A DNA stretch of 64,000 nucleotides from the NCBI GenBank assembly GCA_032433765.1, contig JAVIAB010000024.1, positions 17,374,648-17,438,647 of the forward strand, read 5' to 3'. This document shows, in pieces, positions 1 through 11,079 of this stretch. The stretch is from Megaustenia siamemsis. Its lineage: Eukaryota; Mollusca; Gastropoda; Stylommatophora; Ariophantidae. The position numbers and the translations under genes were made by a program. How positions within the stretch are numbered: position 1 is the stretch's first letter; each line of letters begins with the position of its first letter. Under the pieces are notes generated by a model. That model worked only from the letters and a program-made list of their open reading frames with translations. It was not told the DNA's origin and made no database searches.

Positions 1-58
1 TCTCTCTCTCTCTATCCCTCCCTCCCTCCCTCTCTTTCTCTCTCTCTCTCTCTCTCTA
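1..58. repeat. (CT)n microsatellite at window edge
   Basis: Pyrimidine-only tract of CT and CCCT units running off the left edge of the window. Similar tracts elsewhere here mark LINE2 3' ends, but the diagnostic LINE2 terminal sequence is absent next to this one, so I leave it as a simple repeat. Confidence 0.9.
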
Positions 59-311
59 CAACCCTAGCTCTTGTACGCTGTACATTAGTTGCAATATTGC
101 TCTGTGCCGTGATAGGCTGTCAAACTACCCAGTATCGTTTCCCTTAGTTTACCTCGACCTCCTCCTATTGTTCCTGTTACTCCAAGCATTCCACCCAGCA
201 TCTTCTCATCACATGTCCCACAAATATGGACCACCTTTTCACATCTGCCTCTTTTATTAGCATCTCCTCAGTAAACTTTTTTTTTCTGTCCACTTTTATC
301 TGCATGGCACT

Positions 312-643
312 AGGATTAGTTGGTCGCGAGGCAAGACGCCGGTCTCGAGACAGAGAGGTTGTGAGTTCAAATCCCGACTACACCAGTTGGCATTTTTATT
401 TATGATTTCTCTGCGGCAACCTCCACTGGTCTCAGCAGCGAGGCCCAGCTTGAAACGTCAATTACTCATCGAGGAGAAAAATTGAGTACCTCCGAACACG
501 GAGCTATCTGCCTGTGTGGCGTGGACCCCTGTGTACACGGCTGCCAGGGAAAAGCTGATTCATCACATGTAACATTCAGTTCCTAGTCTCTATGGACTTC
601 GCCAGAGGTGAAATCTGGAGAACGCAAAATGAAAAAAAAAAAA
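312..643 (+). mobile_element. SINE1 copy 1 (tRNA-derived SINE)
   Basis: About 330 bp. It opens with a tRNA-like part whose A-box-like segment reads GTTGGTCGCGAGGC and whose B-box-like segment reads GAGTTCAAATCCC, followed by a conserved body (GCGGCAACC, GAAACGTCAATTACTCATCG, GGAGCTATCTGCCTG) and an A-rich end. Three more copies lie at 11360-11701 (minus), 49723-50045 and 54984-55351 (plus). The body is far longer than a tRNA, so this is a pol III SINE rather than a tRNA gene. Confidence 0.85.
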
Positions 644-1421
644 TGTTCAGATTTTATACTTGCTGTCTGTGTTGTTTATTGTTGTCACGGTCGAAGACCT
701 TTCTGCCAAAAACGTTGGTTCCTTGTGTAGTCTTGATTGAGGCTGTACAACCTATCTGTTTTTTACTGTACCATTGCTATGCACTAGTTTTGCACGTATA
801 CAAAAGTGGCGGAAACGTTCGACAGTAAATAAACTGAAAGTGGTCAACAGGAAAATTATAGGGAAGAAGAGAGAGAGGGAAGAAGAGAGAGAGAGAGGGA
901 AGAAAGAGAGGGAAGAAGAGAGAAAGGGAAGGAGAGAGAGGGGAAGAAGAGAGAGGGGAAGAAGAGAAAGAGGAAGAAGAGAGAAAGAGAGAAAATTGAG
1001 CACAAACCGACAGTTTGTAAAATAATAATTTGGTAGGAGGTAAATAAAATATAGAAAGTATAACCAACTGTGAAAACGGAAAGTTGTGAAGAGACATGAT
1101 CACGCCAGAAGGCTTGCTACTTCATGATAAGATGACACCTGTTTTGCCGCGGCTCTTCACTATATATTTTTGTTCAAGCCAAAACCAAACAAATGGCTTC
1201 AATAAACCGTTGATGTCAACAAAACTCAGCACACTGAGACATCATCTGCACCACAAACACAGGACTGATGCAGCAAATGAACGTACAGGAAGCACCTGGC
1301 GTAGACCTGCTCATTATACAACAGTCAACAAAGTAGCACATGGAATGAGTCTCCTTCACAGATGTTCATTTGTGATGTTTTACTTGTCTTCCTACTTCCA
1401 AAATATTTATGAACCTGCAAT
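642..1421 (+). repeat. Composite interspersed repeat R1, copy 1
   Basis: This segment reappears inverted at 16304-17033 with high similarity along its length. It contains a GA-only stretch (about 858-998). Bases 1060-1130 resemble the RTE-A 3' end: AGAGACATGATCACGCC matches the AGAGACATGATCACCTACGCC seen in RTE-A copies. The remainder, from about 1130 to 1421, is unclassified. Reading frames through it are short, and the GA tract only creates low-complexity open frames. I infer a composite of a degenerate LINE tail with unknown sequence that was copied as a unit. Confidence 0.7.
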
Positions 1422-1733
1422 AGCACATTTATGTTGACTGCCGGAAGCATTTGTGGTGGAAAATCCACATGTGAGCTCTTATCTGAAGACTCCCATACAA
1501 TGAAAGCCCCTGAAGCTAAACTGTCACATATATACATTATCAGCACTACAACAGACCGATTTAATTTAATGATTTCTTCTAGATTCTAAGGACATTTGTG
1601 AGCTTTTTTTTTTTATCAAGAAACACTGTTGAAATAATAACTTTCACAACTGTCCAGCATCAAGTACACAATGTACATATTGAAGGTCAATGGGACAGTG
1701 ATGCTGCCATCGTTCAGCAGGACAAATGGTGAC

Positions 1734-2139
1734 CAACAATTATCCTTATAACCTCTGACTTGGCTACATCATGGACAAGAGCGCCATCACTAAACGATAT
1801 ATAGACAAATATAAGTAAAGTGCCCCCGTCACGCCAAGTGGCGTATAGGGATATGGTGTTAGTGACTATAAATTTTACAGACCTTCAGCACATGATTTTT
1901 GGGGTAATGTGGTCGGTATTACGCCCGTGCCGCTTTACTTTCCCAGAAAAAATTCCGGTACCCACTAAAGGATGGGTGAACCCAGAAGCCGTTGGTAGGG
2001 ATCGAACCCTACCTCTTGTCCTTTGTAGTCCAGTTCACTAACCACTGAGCTTTCTAAGCGATATATAACACCAAGAATTATCATTGTAACCTCTGACCTG
2101 GCTACATCGTGGACAAGAGCGCCATCACTAACCGATATC
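1734..2139. repeat. Local duplication split by a SINE2 insertion
   Basis: About 70 bp at 1734-1803 (AATTATCCTTATAACCTCTG onward) is repeated at 2073-2139 (AATTATCATTGTAACCTCTG onward), including the shared GGACAAGAGCGCCATCACTAA. A SINE2 copy lies exactly between the two units, so a local tandem duplication was later opened by the SINE, or was created together with it. Confidence 0.75.
1804..2054 (-). mobile_element. SINE2 copy 1 (tRNA-derived SINE) with TSD
   Basis: Read on the minus strand, the element starts with a tRNA-like head (A-box-like AGCTCAGTGGTTAGTGAACT, B-box-like GGGTTCGATCCC). A body follows with GGTTCACCCATCC, a poly-T patch and CGGCACGGGCGTAAT. The end reads CGCCACTTGGCGTGACGG followed by a CTTTAC tail. 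The target-site duplication is TAAACGATATATA (1791-1803) and TAAGCGATATATA (2055-2067). Confidence 0.88.
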
Positions 2140-2460
2140 TAACTTTCATGTGGCAGTTCTTTTTCCGGCGCTAGATCTGGGTAGGGTAGAGAATCCACAG
2201 ACAACCCAGCACAGAAAATGTTATACTAGATGGGTCCTTGTGTTGTTGGATCAATAACCAACGAACAAACAATAATTCAGAAAACAACAAATAAAATGTC
2301 CCCTTACAGTAAAACTACAAAATAAAATGAAGCTATTGAGATGAAGGGTTATCCCATGTTGTGGGCTTCTTTAATTGGGTCGTATCACGAATGGAAAAGT
2401 TCGCAAAAGGATACAGCAAGCAATCGGAGTACATGATGACGTTTGTCTATGGTGAAGAAA

Positions 2461-2716
2461 AGAAAAAGTAAAGTACCCCCGTCACGCCAAGTGGCGTATA
2501 GGGAACATGGTGTTAGTGACCATAAATTGTACAGACCTTCGGCACATGATTTTTGGGGTAATGTGGTCGGTATTACGCCCGTGCCGCTTCAATTTCCCAG
2601 AAAAAAATCCGGTACTCATTAAAGGATGGGTGAACCCGGAAGCCGTCGATTGGGATCGAACCCTACCCCTTGTCTTTTGTAGTCCAGTTCACTAACCACT
2701 GAGCTATCGCGGCTCC
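2461..2716 (-). mobile_element. SINE2 copy 2 with perfect 14-bp TSD
   Basis: Same family as the element at 1804-2054, with the tRNA-like head at its right end (AACCACTGAGCTATCGCGGC on plus). It is flanked by a perfect duplication CTATGGTGAAGAAA at 2447-2460 and 2717-2730, which fixes both borders and shows LINE-type target-primed insertion. Confidence 0.93.
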
Positions 2717-3088
2717 CTATGGTGAAGAAAGGCAACATGAAATGGCCTGGTTACATATATATATGTATGTATGGCCCTTTAGTGGCGGCTATTGTGTATT
2801 TCTTGTTGGAAGTTTTATTTTTATCGAACAGCTTCTCTTGAGGCTGATTCTGCCAATGTTTGACAAACACATTCGGCCACAGGATGAACAAGTTAACCCC
2901 ACTGATCCCTGGGTTCTCCATCTTTTTTCATGAGTCTTTTCTCTCCATAATGTGCGATATCTTGCCAGATGTTCCCAGTTATGTTCACAGATGGAGAAGT
3001 CATTCAGAGATGATTTACAAATATCTCTATATCGTAGTTTAGTTCTGTTGATTTGTCTTTTTTTCCATGTTCACCATATAGTATTTAC

Positions 3089-3620
3089 TTAGAAATGCGT
3101 TTTTTTTCCCATTCGTTGGACGTGCCCCAGCCATCTTAACCTTCGGCTTCTGGGCATTGGCATGATTGTTAGGATCTTAGCACGTCGTAGGAGAGTTAAG
3201 TTGGTTAGTTTGTCCTGGTATTTTATGTGCATTATTCTGCGCAGACATCGCATGTGGAAGATAATTAGTTTTTTGTCATAATTTGAGTATGTTGTCCAGG
3301 TTTCAGATCTATATAACAGTGTGCTCAGCACATATGTCTGATATATTGGTTTTAATATGATTTGTTAAAATGATATATCGTTGGGTCTTTTGTGTTCATT
3401 TCGTATTGTTGCAGGTCCTTTCTGTGAGTTTGCCGAAAGTCGATTATTTCATCATTATGAGAAATGGTTGACGTGATTGTGAATCCAAGATACGTGAATT
3501 TCTGAATTGACTCATGTGGACAACATATAATTATACATATGGTTATATGAGTCTTAACAAATGGCTGATAGAAAGCGTTATAAAACTTCTCCCATGGCTG
3601 ATTCTGCCAATATAGGAATG
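3089..3620 (-). pseudogene. RTE-E LINE fragment (reverse transcriptase C-terminal part)
   Basis: The minus strand encodes the region downstream of the RT domain that is common in RTE-like LINEs and often misannotated as craniofacial development protein 2-like: YRSETWTTYS, then MRCLRRIMHIKYQDKLTN, then RLRWLGHVQRMGKK. Upstream pieces (KFTYLGFTIT, TFGKLTER) occur in a different frame, so at least one frameshift and stop codons separate them. The element is truncated at both ends. A related fragment lies at about 32300-32535. Confidence 0.8.
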
Positions 3621-3789
3621 ACACAGAAAGCAAGTCTAGCAGCGGAATGAGCAATACACATGTATGTTGTAAACTCTTGTACCTGTTTTTTCTGACAACA
3701 TTGAATTTATTAAACCCTTTAACGTTAACTTTCTTTAATGAATTAATTGTCTGCATCCGTCCGATTCTTTTCTTCGCCCACATCTACAT

Positions 3790-4737
3790 GGGTGTAGATG
3801 CATTTTGTTAAAGAAATAAAAGCTTCATCAGCGAAAAAGAAACGAAACGCTGTCAATCAACGCAGGGCAGGAACAATCAGTAGACGAACACTTCGACGGT
3901 TGCTGGAACGGGCGGCAGGGTGGATATGGGAATGCCTCAACTGCGGTGACGCCAGTCCGAACTAAAGACAATTACATCACTCTTTGATAACTACGTCATT
4001 CAACTTATTACATTCGAGGGCAGCACGACTATTTTGGGAACATGGCGGCCTTACCTCTTCAATCATTAACCCATAGACCAAACGGGCTAGTCTATTATCG
4101 GGCCCAGAAAGGATGTGAAACAACAATCTTGATCAGTTGTAATTCGTTGATACCGATGCAAGCGGTCAGCTATGAGCCACAGATAGCTTTCAGCCCAGGT
4201 GCTGCTGGTCGTCTAGGGCCGTGGCTGATTATGAGCATCAAGTAAATGTAGCTGAGGGAAACGGAAGAAACGAAGGGGCGGTATCTTCAAATACGTTCTG
4301 ATATCAACTCACTTGTGTTCGACGGTCCGTTATTCATACACCGAGAAACTAATTAAAAATGAATTCAATACTGGATTTTACATGGCAGTGAATATTTATT
4401 TTTTTCATGTTAATTTATGTAACATAATTTTATTACAGTTATAATGTTACTTTTTGTCAAATGTATTTTTCAGGCACTGAATCAGGGACCGCCATAGACG
4501 ACAGTTGAAAAGAATATTGAAAAGCCCGCCATAGAAAATAATGAAAATAATATAACCGTCTAACATGTATAAACACAGCGGGTGTTTTATCATTTTTTAA
4601 GTATCCGCTGCAGTAGACCTTAAATCAAGGGCTTTTAATAATAAATAATCAATGTAACAACGAATGTGCTGCAACATAACCATATTGAGACATGTCTGGG
4701 ACGGACACAGTAGTTGTTTCGTTAAGGTTACAATAAG
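3790..4737. other. No recognisable gene
   Basis: AT-rich sequence without a supported coding region. A 67-codon open frame at 4042-4245 has no recognisable motif and no support. I saw no repeat family here from elsewhere in the window. Confidence 0.5.
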
Positions 4738-4975
4738 AAAGTAAAGCTTTCACCCGTGCCTTGAAGTGCAGTTTGGCGTAACAGACATTCATCTGACCAA
4801 AGGCACATTTTGGCTGATGTGGTCCGTATTTGCAGAAAAATCTCAGGCAACCATGTTTAATGGCTGGGTGAGCCTCGAAGCTTTGTCGATCAGAAAAAAA
4901 AAAATCGTCCCATCTGGGAAGTAAACTCAGCCCTTCTGGCCAGAAGCGAGCGAACTAACTACACAACCATCGACG
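4738..4975 (-). mobile_element. Diverged SINE2-like copy
   Basis: The order of recognisable SINE2 blocks is preserved but degenerate: AAAGTAAAG start on plus, TTTTGGCTGATGTGGTCCGTAT, CAGAAAAATC, and GGCTGGGTGAGCC. The tRNA-like head near 4940-4975 is poorly kept. This is an old copy, and the borders are uncertain. Confidence 0.5.
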
Positions 4976-5223
4976 GTAAGGTGTTCACCTGAAAAACCGA
5001 ACGTTCTTGATTCGAACTTCATTTGAAGGTTTAGGATTTTTGTTAGTGTGTTTGTTGAACTTAAGGTAGGTGAGATAAATACCTAATTTTATTGGAAACG
5101 CACGATAAAACCGGGGTCTGTTATCATGTTGCACACACGTAAAAGGCTTACTTAGAACATCGAAAGGAACAGGCTGTATACCACTGCTGCTCGGACTAGA
5201 ATTTCATGAGAAAAGTGAAATTC

Positions 5224-5226
<3 letters not shown>
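4976..5226. other. No recognisable gene
   Basis: Unclassified sequence between an old SINE2 copy and the (AT)n tract. No supported reading frame. Confidence 0.4.

Positions 5227-5281
<55 letters not shown>
5227..5281. repeat. (AT)n microsatellite
   Basis: About 27 perfect AT units. It is self-complementary, so it can form cruciforms and its length in the assembly may be unreliable. Confidence 0.95.
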
Positions 5282-5282
<1 letters not shown>

Positions 5283-5849
5283 TTTGTGTATGATTTATTG
5301 GACAAAATTAAATTTAAACTTACTGCACGGTTCAGTATGGGTTGTGTACATACCAAGTAGTAACAAGTGTCTCGAACGCGAAGATAATCACACTGTATGC
5401 GAAATCACGTGGGAAGTGCTGTAGGAGGAAATGTATAACAGATAAATGTCAAGTAAAAGTGCACAACTAATCACATTCAACGTAATCGTTGAAATAGAGA
5501 TTACCAAGGGTCCAACAGAAATCTGATTTTTTACAATGCTTAGATTGAACCGAAATAGCTTTGTGGTGTGAGCCGGGGTACAACATTTGATTTAGTCGTT
5601 ATTTTTCTTGTCCTGACACTTTCAACAAATGTAAATGATCACTTGCACCTTTATTCAATATTAACATCTACTATACGATATGATTGATTTCATGTCGTGA
5701 AAAAAATAACTCACAGTGACCTATAGTGTTGGTGAGTGTATATACTTTTCCACCATTCCAAACTCGGCAAGCACCACTTTCTAACAGCGGACTGAGTCTG
5801 AGAAGTTTAGCTGGGAACGAACAACGACCATTTCGTCATCAAGCAGGTG
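5282..5849. other. No recognisable gene
   Basis: Unclassified AT-rich sequence. Nothing recognised on either strand. Confidence 0.4.
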
Positions 5850-6411
5850 CAATAACAATTAGGCTAATGACATTACACACATACAAACACAACAGCCATT
5901 AGGCTAATGACATTACAAACATACATAAACAACGGCCATTAATTAGGTTAATGACAATAAACACATACATATACAGAGTAGCCATTAGGATAATGCGATT
6001 ACACACAAACATACACAACATCCATTAGGTTAATGATAGTACACACAAACATACACAACAGCCATTAGATTAATGATAGTACACACAAACATACAAAACA
6101 GCCATTAGGTTAATGATAGTACACACAAACATACAAAACAGCCATTAGGTTAATGATAGTACACACAAACATACACAACAGCCATTAGGTTAATGATAGT
6201 ACACACAACATACACAACAGCCATTAGGTTAATGATAGTACACACATACATACACAACAGCCATTAGGTTAATGATAGTACACACAAACATACACAACAG
6301 CCATTAGGTTAATGATAGTACACACAAACATACACAACAGCCATTAGATTAATGACATTACACACATACACAATAACCATTAGATTAATGGCATTCTACA
6401 TACACATACAT
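5850..6411. repeat. 40-bp AC-rich minisatellite array
   Basis: About 13 units with consensus GCCATTAGGTTAATGATAGT followed by ACACACAAACATACACAACA. Units in the middle (6000-6340) are almost identical, while those at the left edge are diverged. The array seems to resume after the SINE3 copy (ATACACACACAATAACCATT near 6600), so that SINE lies inside the array. Related units occur near 15480-15530 and 21880-22200. Confidence 0.92.
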
Positions 6412-6585
6412 ACACGTGCTGCAGTCGGATGTGTTGGGCCGAAAGGCGCAAATATAACAGTTATACTGCAAACCACAAAACAACGCAGACACGTCCACTA
6501 CGTCCTTGTAAGGGCGGATGATGAAGAGGAATATTCTAGTTTACCACGATACTCTAGAATACTTTAATCACCGGGCGAACGCAAC
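6412..6585 (-). mobile_element. SINE3 copy (minus) inside the 40-bp array
   Basis: The plus strand reads GTCGGATGTGTTGGGCCGAA, then CAGTTATACTGCAAACCACA, then GGGCGGATGATGAAGAGG and CACCGGGCGAACGCAA. These are the reverse complements of blocks seen in plus copies at 21407-21550, 27700-28035 and 58030-58155. Array sequence lies on both sides. Confidence 0.75.
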
Positions 6586-6670
6586 AACCAACCACACATA
6601 CACACACAATAACCATTAGGTTATAATTCATAACATTAAATGAAACTAAATACAGATGAATATCGTCTCA

Positions 6671-6686
6671 CCCCCCCCCCCCCCCC
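6671..6686. repeat. Poly-C run
   Basis: Sixteen consecutive C. Homopolymer length is prone to assembly error. Confidence 0.9.
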
Positions 6687-6694
6687 ATATCAAT

Positions 6695-7282
6695 TACTAC
6701 CGTCTCTGCGTCGAAGGTTTGCTACCAATGGAGCGCCATTCTGCTTTGTCTCTTGCTTTGAAGTGCAGGTTGTCATAGGCTGAATTGTCCATCTTTTGAT
6801 GTTACTACTCGTCCATGTTGGTGTTGGTCTGTCTCTGCTTCTTTTGCCCGGAAATATTCCCTTCCAAGATTAACTGCAGTAGGCTGCTGTGTCTTTTAAC
6901 ATGCTCCAAAAATCGCATTTGTATTGTTTGAATTGTGTTTAGTAGTTCTATTTACATTGCTAGTTATTTTAAGACTTCATCGTTTGTTTTCTTTTCTTTT
7001 CAATCAATTCTTCATATTCTTTAATAAATCCAAATTTCAAAGGCTTTAGTTTTCTGTTCTGTTTTCTTGCTGTTGCCAGGTCTATTCCTTCAATATTGAT
7101 ATCCACCTTTAGACTTTGAATTTTATATAAGTTTATGATCATAGTTTTAGTGTTTTCTTTTATATTCATATCTAGTCCATATTTTTTGCTTGTCATGTTT
7201 ATCTCATTAAGTAACTGTTGTAGATCTTTAGGATTTTCTGCTAGTAATACAGTATACATATATAGTATATAGTAATACAGTA
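6695..7282 (-). pseudogene. RTE-C LINE, 3' part (RT palm end to C-terminus)
   Basis: The minus strand carries TVLLAENPKDLQQLLNEI, which normally follows the YADD catalytic loop of an RTE reverse transcriptase, then KKYGLDMNIKENTKTMIIN. It jumps to the C-terminal RKQNRKLKPLKFGFIKEY, so an internal segment is lost. The 3' end near 6700 (CGAAGGTTTGCTACCAATGG on plus) matches the RTE-C end at 62906-63070. The upstream half of the same element continues at 8319-8990, separated by the RTE-A insertion. Confidence 0.82.
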
Positions 7283-7283
7283 A

Positions 7284-8088
7284 CCCCACTGCCTTGTGGG
7301 TGAGACTTTTAGTAAAAGGCTAGCGGAGCCAACCGTAAACAAACCGATGGAAGGCAACAGAAAACCAGTCGTATTTTCTTTGTACAATCATGAATCGCCA
7401 TCCTTAATAGCAAAAAGACACAGGTAATGGTAACAACAAAGAAAAGACATCACCTCAGTGCAAAATAAAGTCAAGTGGAACAATATTAAAACAGGTAAAT
7501 GAATTTAAATATTTGGGAACTTTGTTAACCTGAGACGGAAGATGTACTAAAGAGGTGAGATGCAGAATGGCTCAGGCAAAAGCAGCTTTCCAAAAATTGA
7601 GGAAGATACTATGCAATCCATTTTTGACAATAGAAACAAGAAAAAGAGTTCTTAAATGTTATGTAGAGCCAGTCTTAACATATGGATGCGAATCATGGAC
7701 AATAGGAGAACAGACAAGAAAATCACTGGAGTCTGTAGAAATGTGGTTTTACAGAAGAATGTTGAGAGTACCATGGACAACTAAGAAGAGTAATGAAGAT
7801 GTTCTGAGAGGTCAAAGCAAAATGAGAGCTAATTTCCAATATTAGGACAAAAACAATAATCATTTTTTGGCCATGTAATGAGAAGAGAACAACTGGAATA
7901 TATTGTAACAACTGGACAAATTGAGGACGAAGAGATAGAGGGAAGCAAAGAGAAAAAAATAACAAACAGCTTAAGAGAATGGTTTGGCAGAAGGTCAACA
8001 ACGGAAATGATAAATAGCTGCCGAGATCGAAAATTGTGGAGAGACATGATCACCTACGCCAGTAGGCCCGGTACTTGATGATGATGAT
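7284..8088 (+). mobile_element. RTE-A copy a, inserted into RTE-C
   Basis: 5'-truncated LINE whose coding part (about 7390-8080) gives the conserved C-terminal region: YLGTLLT-like, RCRMAQAKAAFQKLRKIL, KRVLKCYVEPVLTYGCESWT, WFYRRMLRVPW and FFGHVMRREQLEYI. It is interrupted by a stop codon and frameshifts (for example near 7845 and 7905). It ends with CACCTACGCCAGTAGGCCCG and a TGATGATGATG tail. It splits RTE-C at AATACAGTA, which is present on both sides (about 7273-7281 and 8318-8327), consistent with a TSD. Confidence 0.85.
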
Positions 8089-8270
8089 GTCTTGTAGTAT
8101 GTGTCGGCTGTCTTGTAGTATGTGTCGGCTGTCTTGTAGTATGTGTCGACTGTCTTGTAGTATGTGACAACTGTCTTGTAGTATGTGTCGGCTGTCTTGT
8201 AGTATGTGTCGACTGTCTTGTAGTATGTGACAACTGTCTTGTAGCATGTGTCGGCGGTCTTGTAGTATGA
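8089..8270. repeat. 21-bp minisatellite
   Basis: About 8.6 units of CTTGTAGTATGTGTCGGCTGT, with variants in which CGGCTGT becomes CGACTGT or GACAACTGT. The 21-bp period keeps all frames open, which gives spurious HILQDSR and HTTRQPT peptides on the minus strand. The array lies between two copies of the RTE-A 3' terminal block (8051-8088 and 8281-8317). Confidence 0.93.
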
Positions 8271-8318
8271 TAGAAAGTTGTATCACCTACGCCAGTAGGC
8301 CCGGTACTTGATGATGAA
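8271..8318 (+). repeat. Second RTE-A 3' terminal block
   Basis: ATCACCTACGCCAGTAGGCC followed by CGGTACTTGATGATGA repeats the end of the RTE-A copy just upstream. The tandem array therefore lies between duplicated LINE termini, which suggests unequal exchange or slippage in the tail. Confidence 0.85.
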
Positions 8319-8990
8319 TACAGTATCATCAGCACATCTTAGGTTATTGATTATCTCTGCATTAATGTTTAAGCCTGCCATCTCGGTTATGTTTCTACAG
8401 AATTGCTCAGTGTAAATATTGAACAAGCTTGGTGATAGGATGCATCGTAGTCTCACTCTTCTTTTTATATCAATGGGTGTAGTGTTCTCTTTGTTATATT
8501 TTATTATTGTTCTTTGCTCCAGTATAATTTACATACTAGCCGTATGTCTGTGTCATCTAGATGTATATCTTTTAGACAGTCTATAAGTTTTTATGGCGTA
8601 TTCTATCAAAAGCTTTGGTGTAGTCTATGAAGCAGGCACGTGTTGGTTTGTTTACTTCTGAGTACTTTTCGATTAATGTCCTCATGCAGAATATGGCTTC
8701 TTTTGTCCCACTGTTTATCCTAAATCCAAATTGTCGTTGTTCTAATTACATATTGATTTTATTCTGAATCCTTCCTTGTCTAACTTTTAGCAAGATTTTT
8801 GTAACATGGCTCATTAGGCTCATTGTTCTAAAATTACTGCATTCAACTGTGCCATTCTTTTTAGGCAATGAAATGAAAGTTGATGTTTTTAGTTCATTTG
8901 GTATGTATCCTACATTCTCTCCACCCAACGCACCATAAAGACCCACTTTGTGACCCATTTGCATTGCATACATTTTGCGTCAAAAAGACG
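8319..8990 (-). pseudogene. RTE-C LINE, RT domain part
   Basis: The minus strand gives the RT domain: LPKKNGTVECSNFRTMSLMS (the fingers motif that usually reads LPKKxxxxxCxxYRTISLMS), then KILLKV. After frame breaks follow the region around FIDYTKAFDR and, near 8319, a CADDTVFI motif. This is the equivalent of YADD, interrupted exactly where the RTE-A insertion begins. It continues in the 6695-7282 piece. The element is broken and truncated upstream of about 8990. Confidence 0.82.
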
Positions 8991-11079
8991 ATAGAAGTTA
9001 CATCCGCTACGGTATGCATCTTCACCATGCCGAACTGCATGTCGATATAAAATACGCTAGGCAGATATCACTGCTCTGTTGCACAAGGTATAATAACACA
9101 TAACCCTTTTAAAAACTAAACAAAAAGAGGCGTTGTTCCAGACTGGTGGACAAGATAATTAGCCACGTGTTTATGACTAATCCTGTGTTTACGACTAATC
9201 CCGTGTCTACGCCTAATCCCGTGTTTACGACAAAATGATGGAAGTACCACTAGTTAGGACAATAAAGTAAATAGTACTTCATTATAAAGACATGCTCATC
9301 TTACAGCTTTAACTTTGTAATAAATAAGCTTCTTTTCGATATGCGATTTTCACTACAGCTGTCCAGATAATAAATAGCGTTTAAAGGGTTTACATAAATG
9401 AATGGAACGGTTTTACACATTTATTGCATTTTTGTTTTTAATCATGTAAGGCATGAATGGGGACGGAAAATCCCAGTTTACGAGAACACTTATTGCGCAT
9501 GCGCATTCATTCTTATGTTTAGTCCATAGATGCAAACATGCTGGCCCATGTTTGCAAGAACTGCACTATTGCCTGGACATATGTCACGTAACTCGCGACC
9601 CCCCACATTGAATTCTTGTTGTGCCAGTTAACTTTGGGAGTTTTCCTCTCCAGTGGTGCCTCTTGTGTTTTTCTAAATCAGATAATTTCTTTGTAATAGA
9701 TACGGACACGCAAGTTGTTCCACTCATCTCTTATTTCCTCCTATAATATAGTCTTTCTCAGTCACTGCTGAAATAATCACTTTCACACATTTCTAGCACC
9801 AACTACACTATGCATTTTTCCATCAGGTGAATGCGACTGTAACGCTACTATCGTCCATCTTGTCGCAATAGTTTAGTAAATGACGACGGGAAAAAAATTG
9901 AACAACAACATCGTCATCATTATCAGGTCGCGTGTCCTAAGTAGAGCGTTGAATTCACCACAGCCGGTCTGATATAATCCATGTCCCTGTATATCTCTAT
10001 ATCCTGTCTACTCGGGACACTGAAGAACGAACAACATGCGTATCACTCATATCAACTTCCGGGTATATCATCCAATGACTCGCGTCAGCCGCATGACATT
10101 CCATTAATAATCTTAATTAACGTATATGCATTACCGATATTTTTGAAAAATAATGACTATATATAGTCATTATATATAGGTCTTCTGGTGCGTGACTGTG
10201 CTGGCAACATGACGCATTTTCTTTGCGATGGGAGTCAAATGTAAATTATAAATGAATTTCATTGCCCGTAGTAAAAAAAATGCAAGTGTTCTTGTGTGTG
10301 ATTTCGTACGGATTTATTTGTGATCAAATTCGAATGGAAACAGTGACAGTTTGTGCTAGAAAAGTATAATTCCATCCATTGTGCTATTACTAATTGAAAA
10401 TGAGAAACAGTGATAGAGACATGTAACAACAAAGGAAAATCAATAATTCAGACACTTCGATCAGCTCAAGAACGACAAATGATATAAACCACGACACCTT
10501 TCGGTATCAGTGAAAAGAGAAAAGAAGAAGAAGAATGACTATAATCCTAATAACATTTTTAAAATGACAATAGAGTGACAAATACTTTTTTTTTCTTTGC
10601 CCCAAAATATTCCATTCTTATCCCCAAAACCTCGCACCTGTAAGCCTTAACTTTATCTAATCAACTGAACGTACCATAGAAGAATCATGTACAGATAATA
10701 CTTTGAAATGAGCAAGTGAACGAATATATCGGTGATAAACTGCCATGTAACACAAACACTGCACTTTAAATCAAACAAAATAAAATAAAATAAATGGTGA
10801 TGAAACAGTGCCCAAAAGGGGAACGAATGTGTCACATTAAGAGCCAATGATGTTACGAGGCCACTTCACCAGAGCGTGCACAGCAATAGCTGCACTTTTA
10901 TGCCAAAGTCATAAAAATGAAGAACAAGTATAACTAAAACATTTTCTTTTTGTGGGTGGTGGGGGCGGCATCAAACTACACAATTCTGAACCTGCGTTTG
11001 ACATTGTCACATCCGGAGTCCAGAAGACGTCAAAACTAAAAACCCGATCCCTACATTTTATCAAAAAGGGTAAAATGGA
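8991..11079. other. No recognisable gene; one perfect palindrome
   Basis: About 2 kb without a coding region or repeat that I recognise. A perfect 22-bp palindrome lies at 10151-10172 (TAATGACTATA and its complement). The phrase GTGTTTACGACTAATCCCGTG is repeated two to three times near 9165-9235. The Pol III-like or host content of this stretch cannot be judged by eye. Confidence 0.45.

Noticed and set aside
312..400. tRNA genes at the SINE1 and SINE2 heads
   Set aside because: A- and B-box-like words exist, but the acceptor and anticodon stems do not form convincingly, and the same heads recur with long SINE bodies and TSDs.
752..1103. Overlapping open frames of 80-110 codons on both strands around the GA-rich tract
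   Set aside because: They consist of Arg/Glu/Lys or Leu/Ser/Phe runs from a GA tract, and all frames are open together. This is a composition artefact.
3089..3331. Host gene 'craniofacial development protein 2-like'
   Set aside because: That database name usually reflects RTE-type LINE fragments. Stops, truncation and a relative inside Sailor-like 1 confirm a repeat.
4042..4245. 67-codon open frame starting with ATG
   Set aside because: No motif, no repeat or homologue in the window, and too short to support.
10151..10172. Perfect 22-bp palindrome as a regulatory site
   Set aside because: It is AT-rich, isolated and has no gene nearby. A palindrome of this composition can arise by chance in such DNA.
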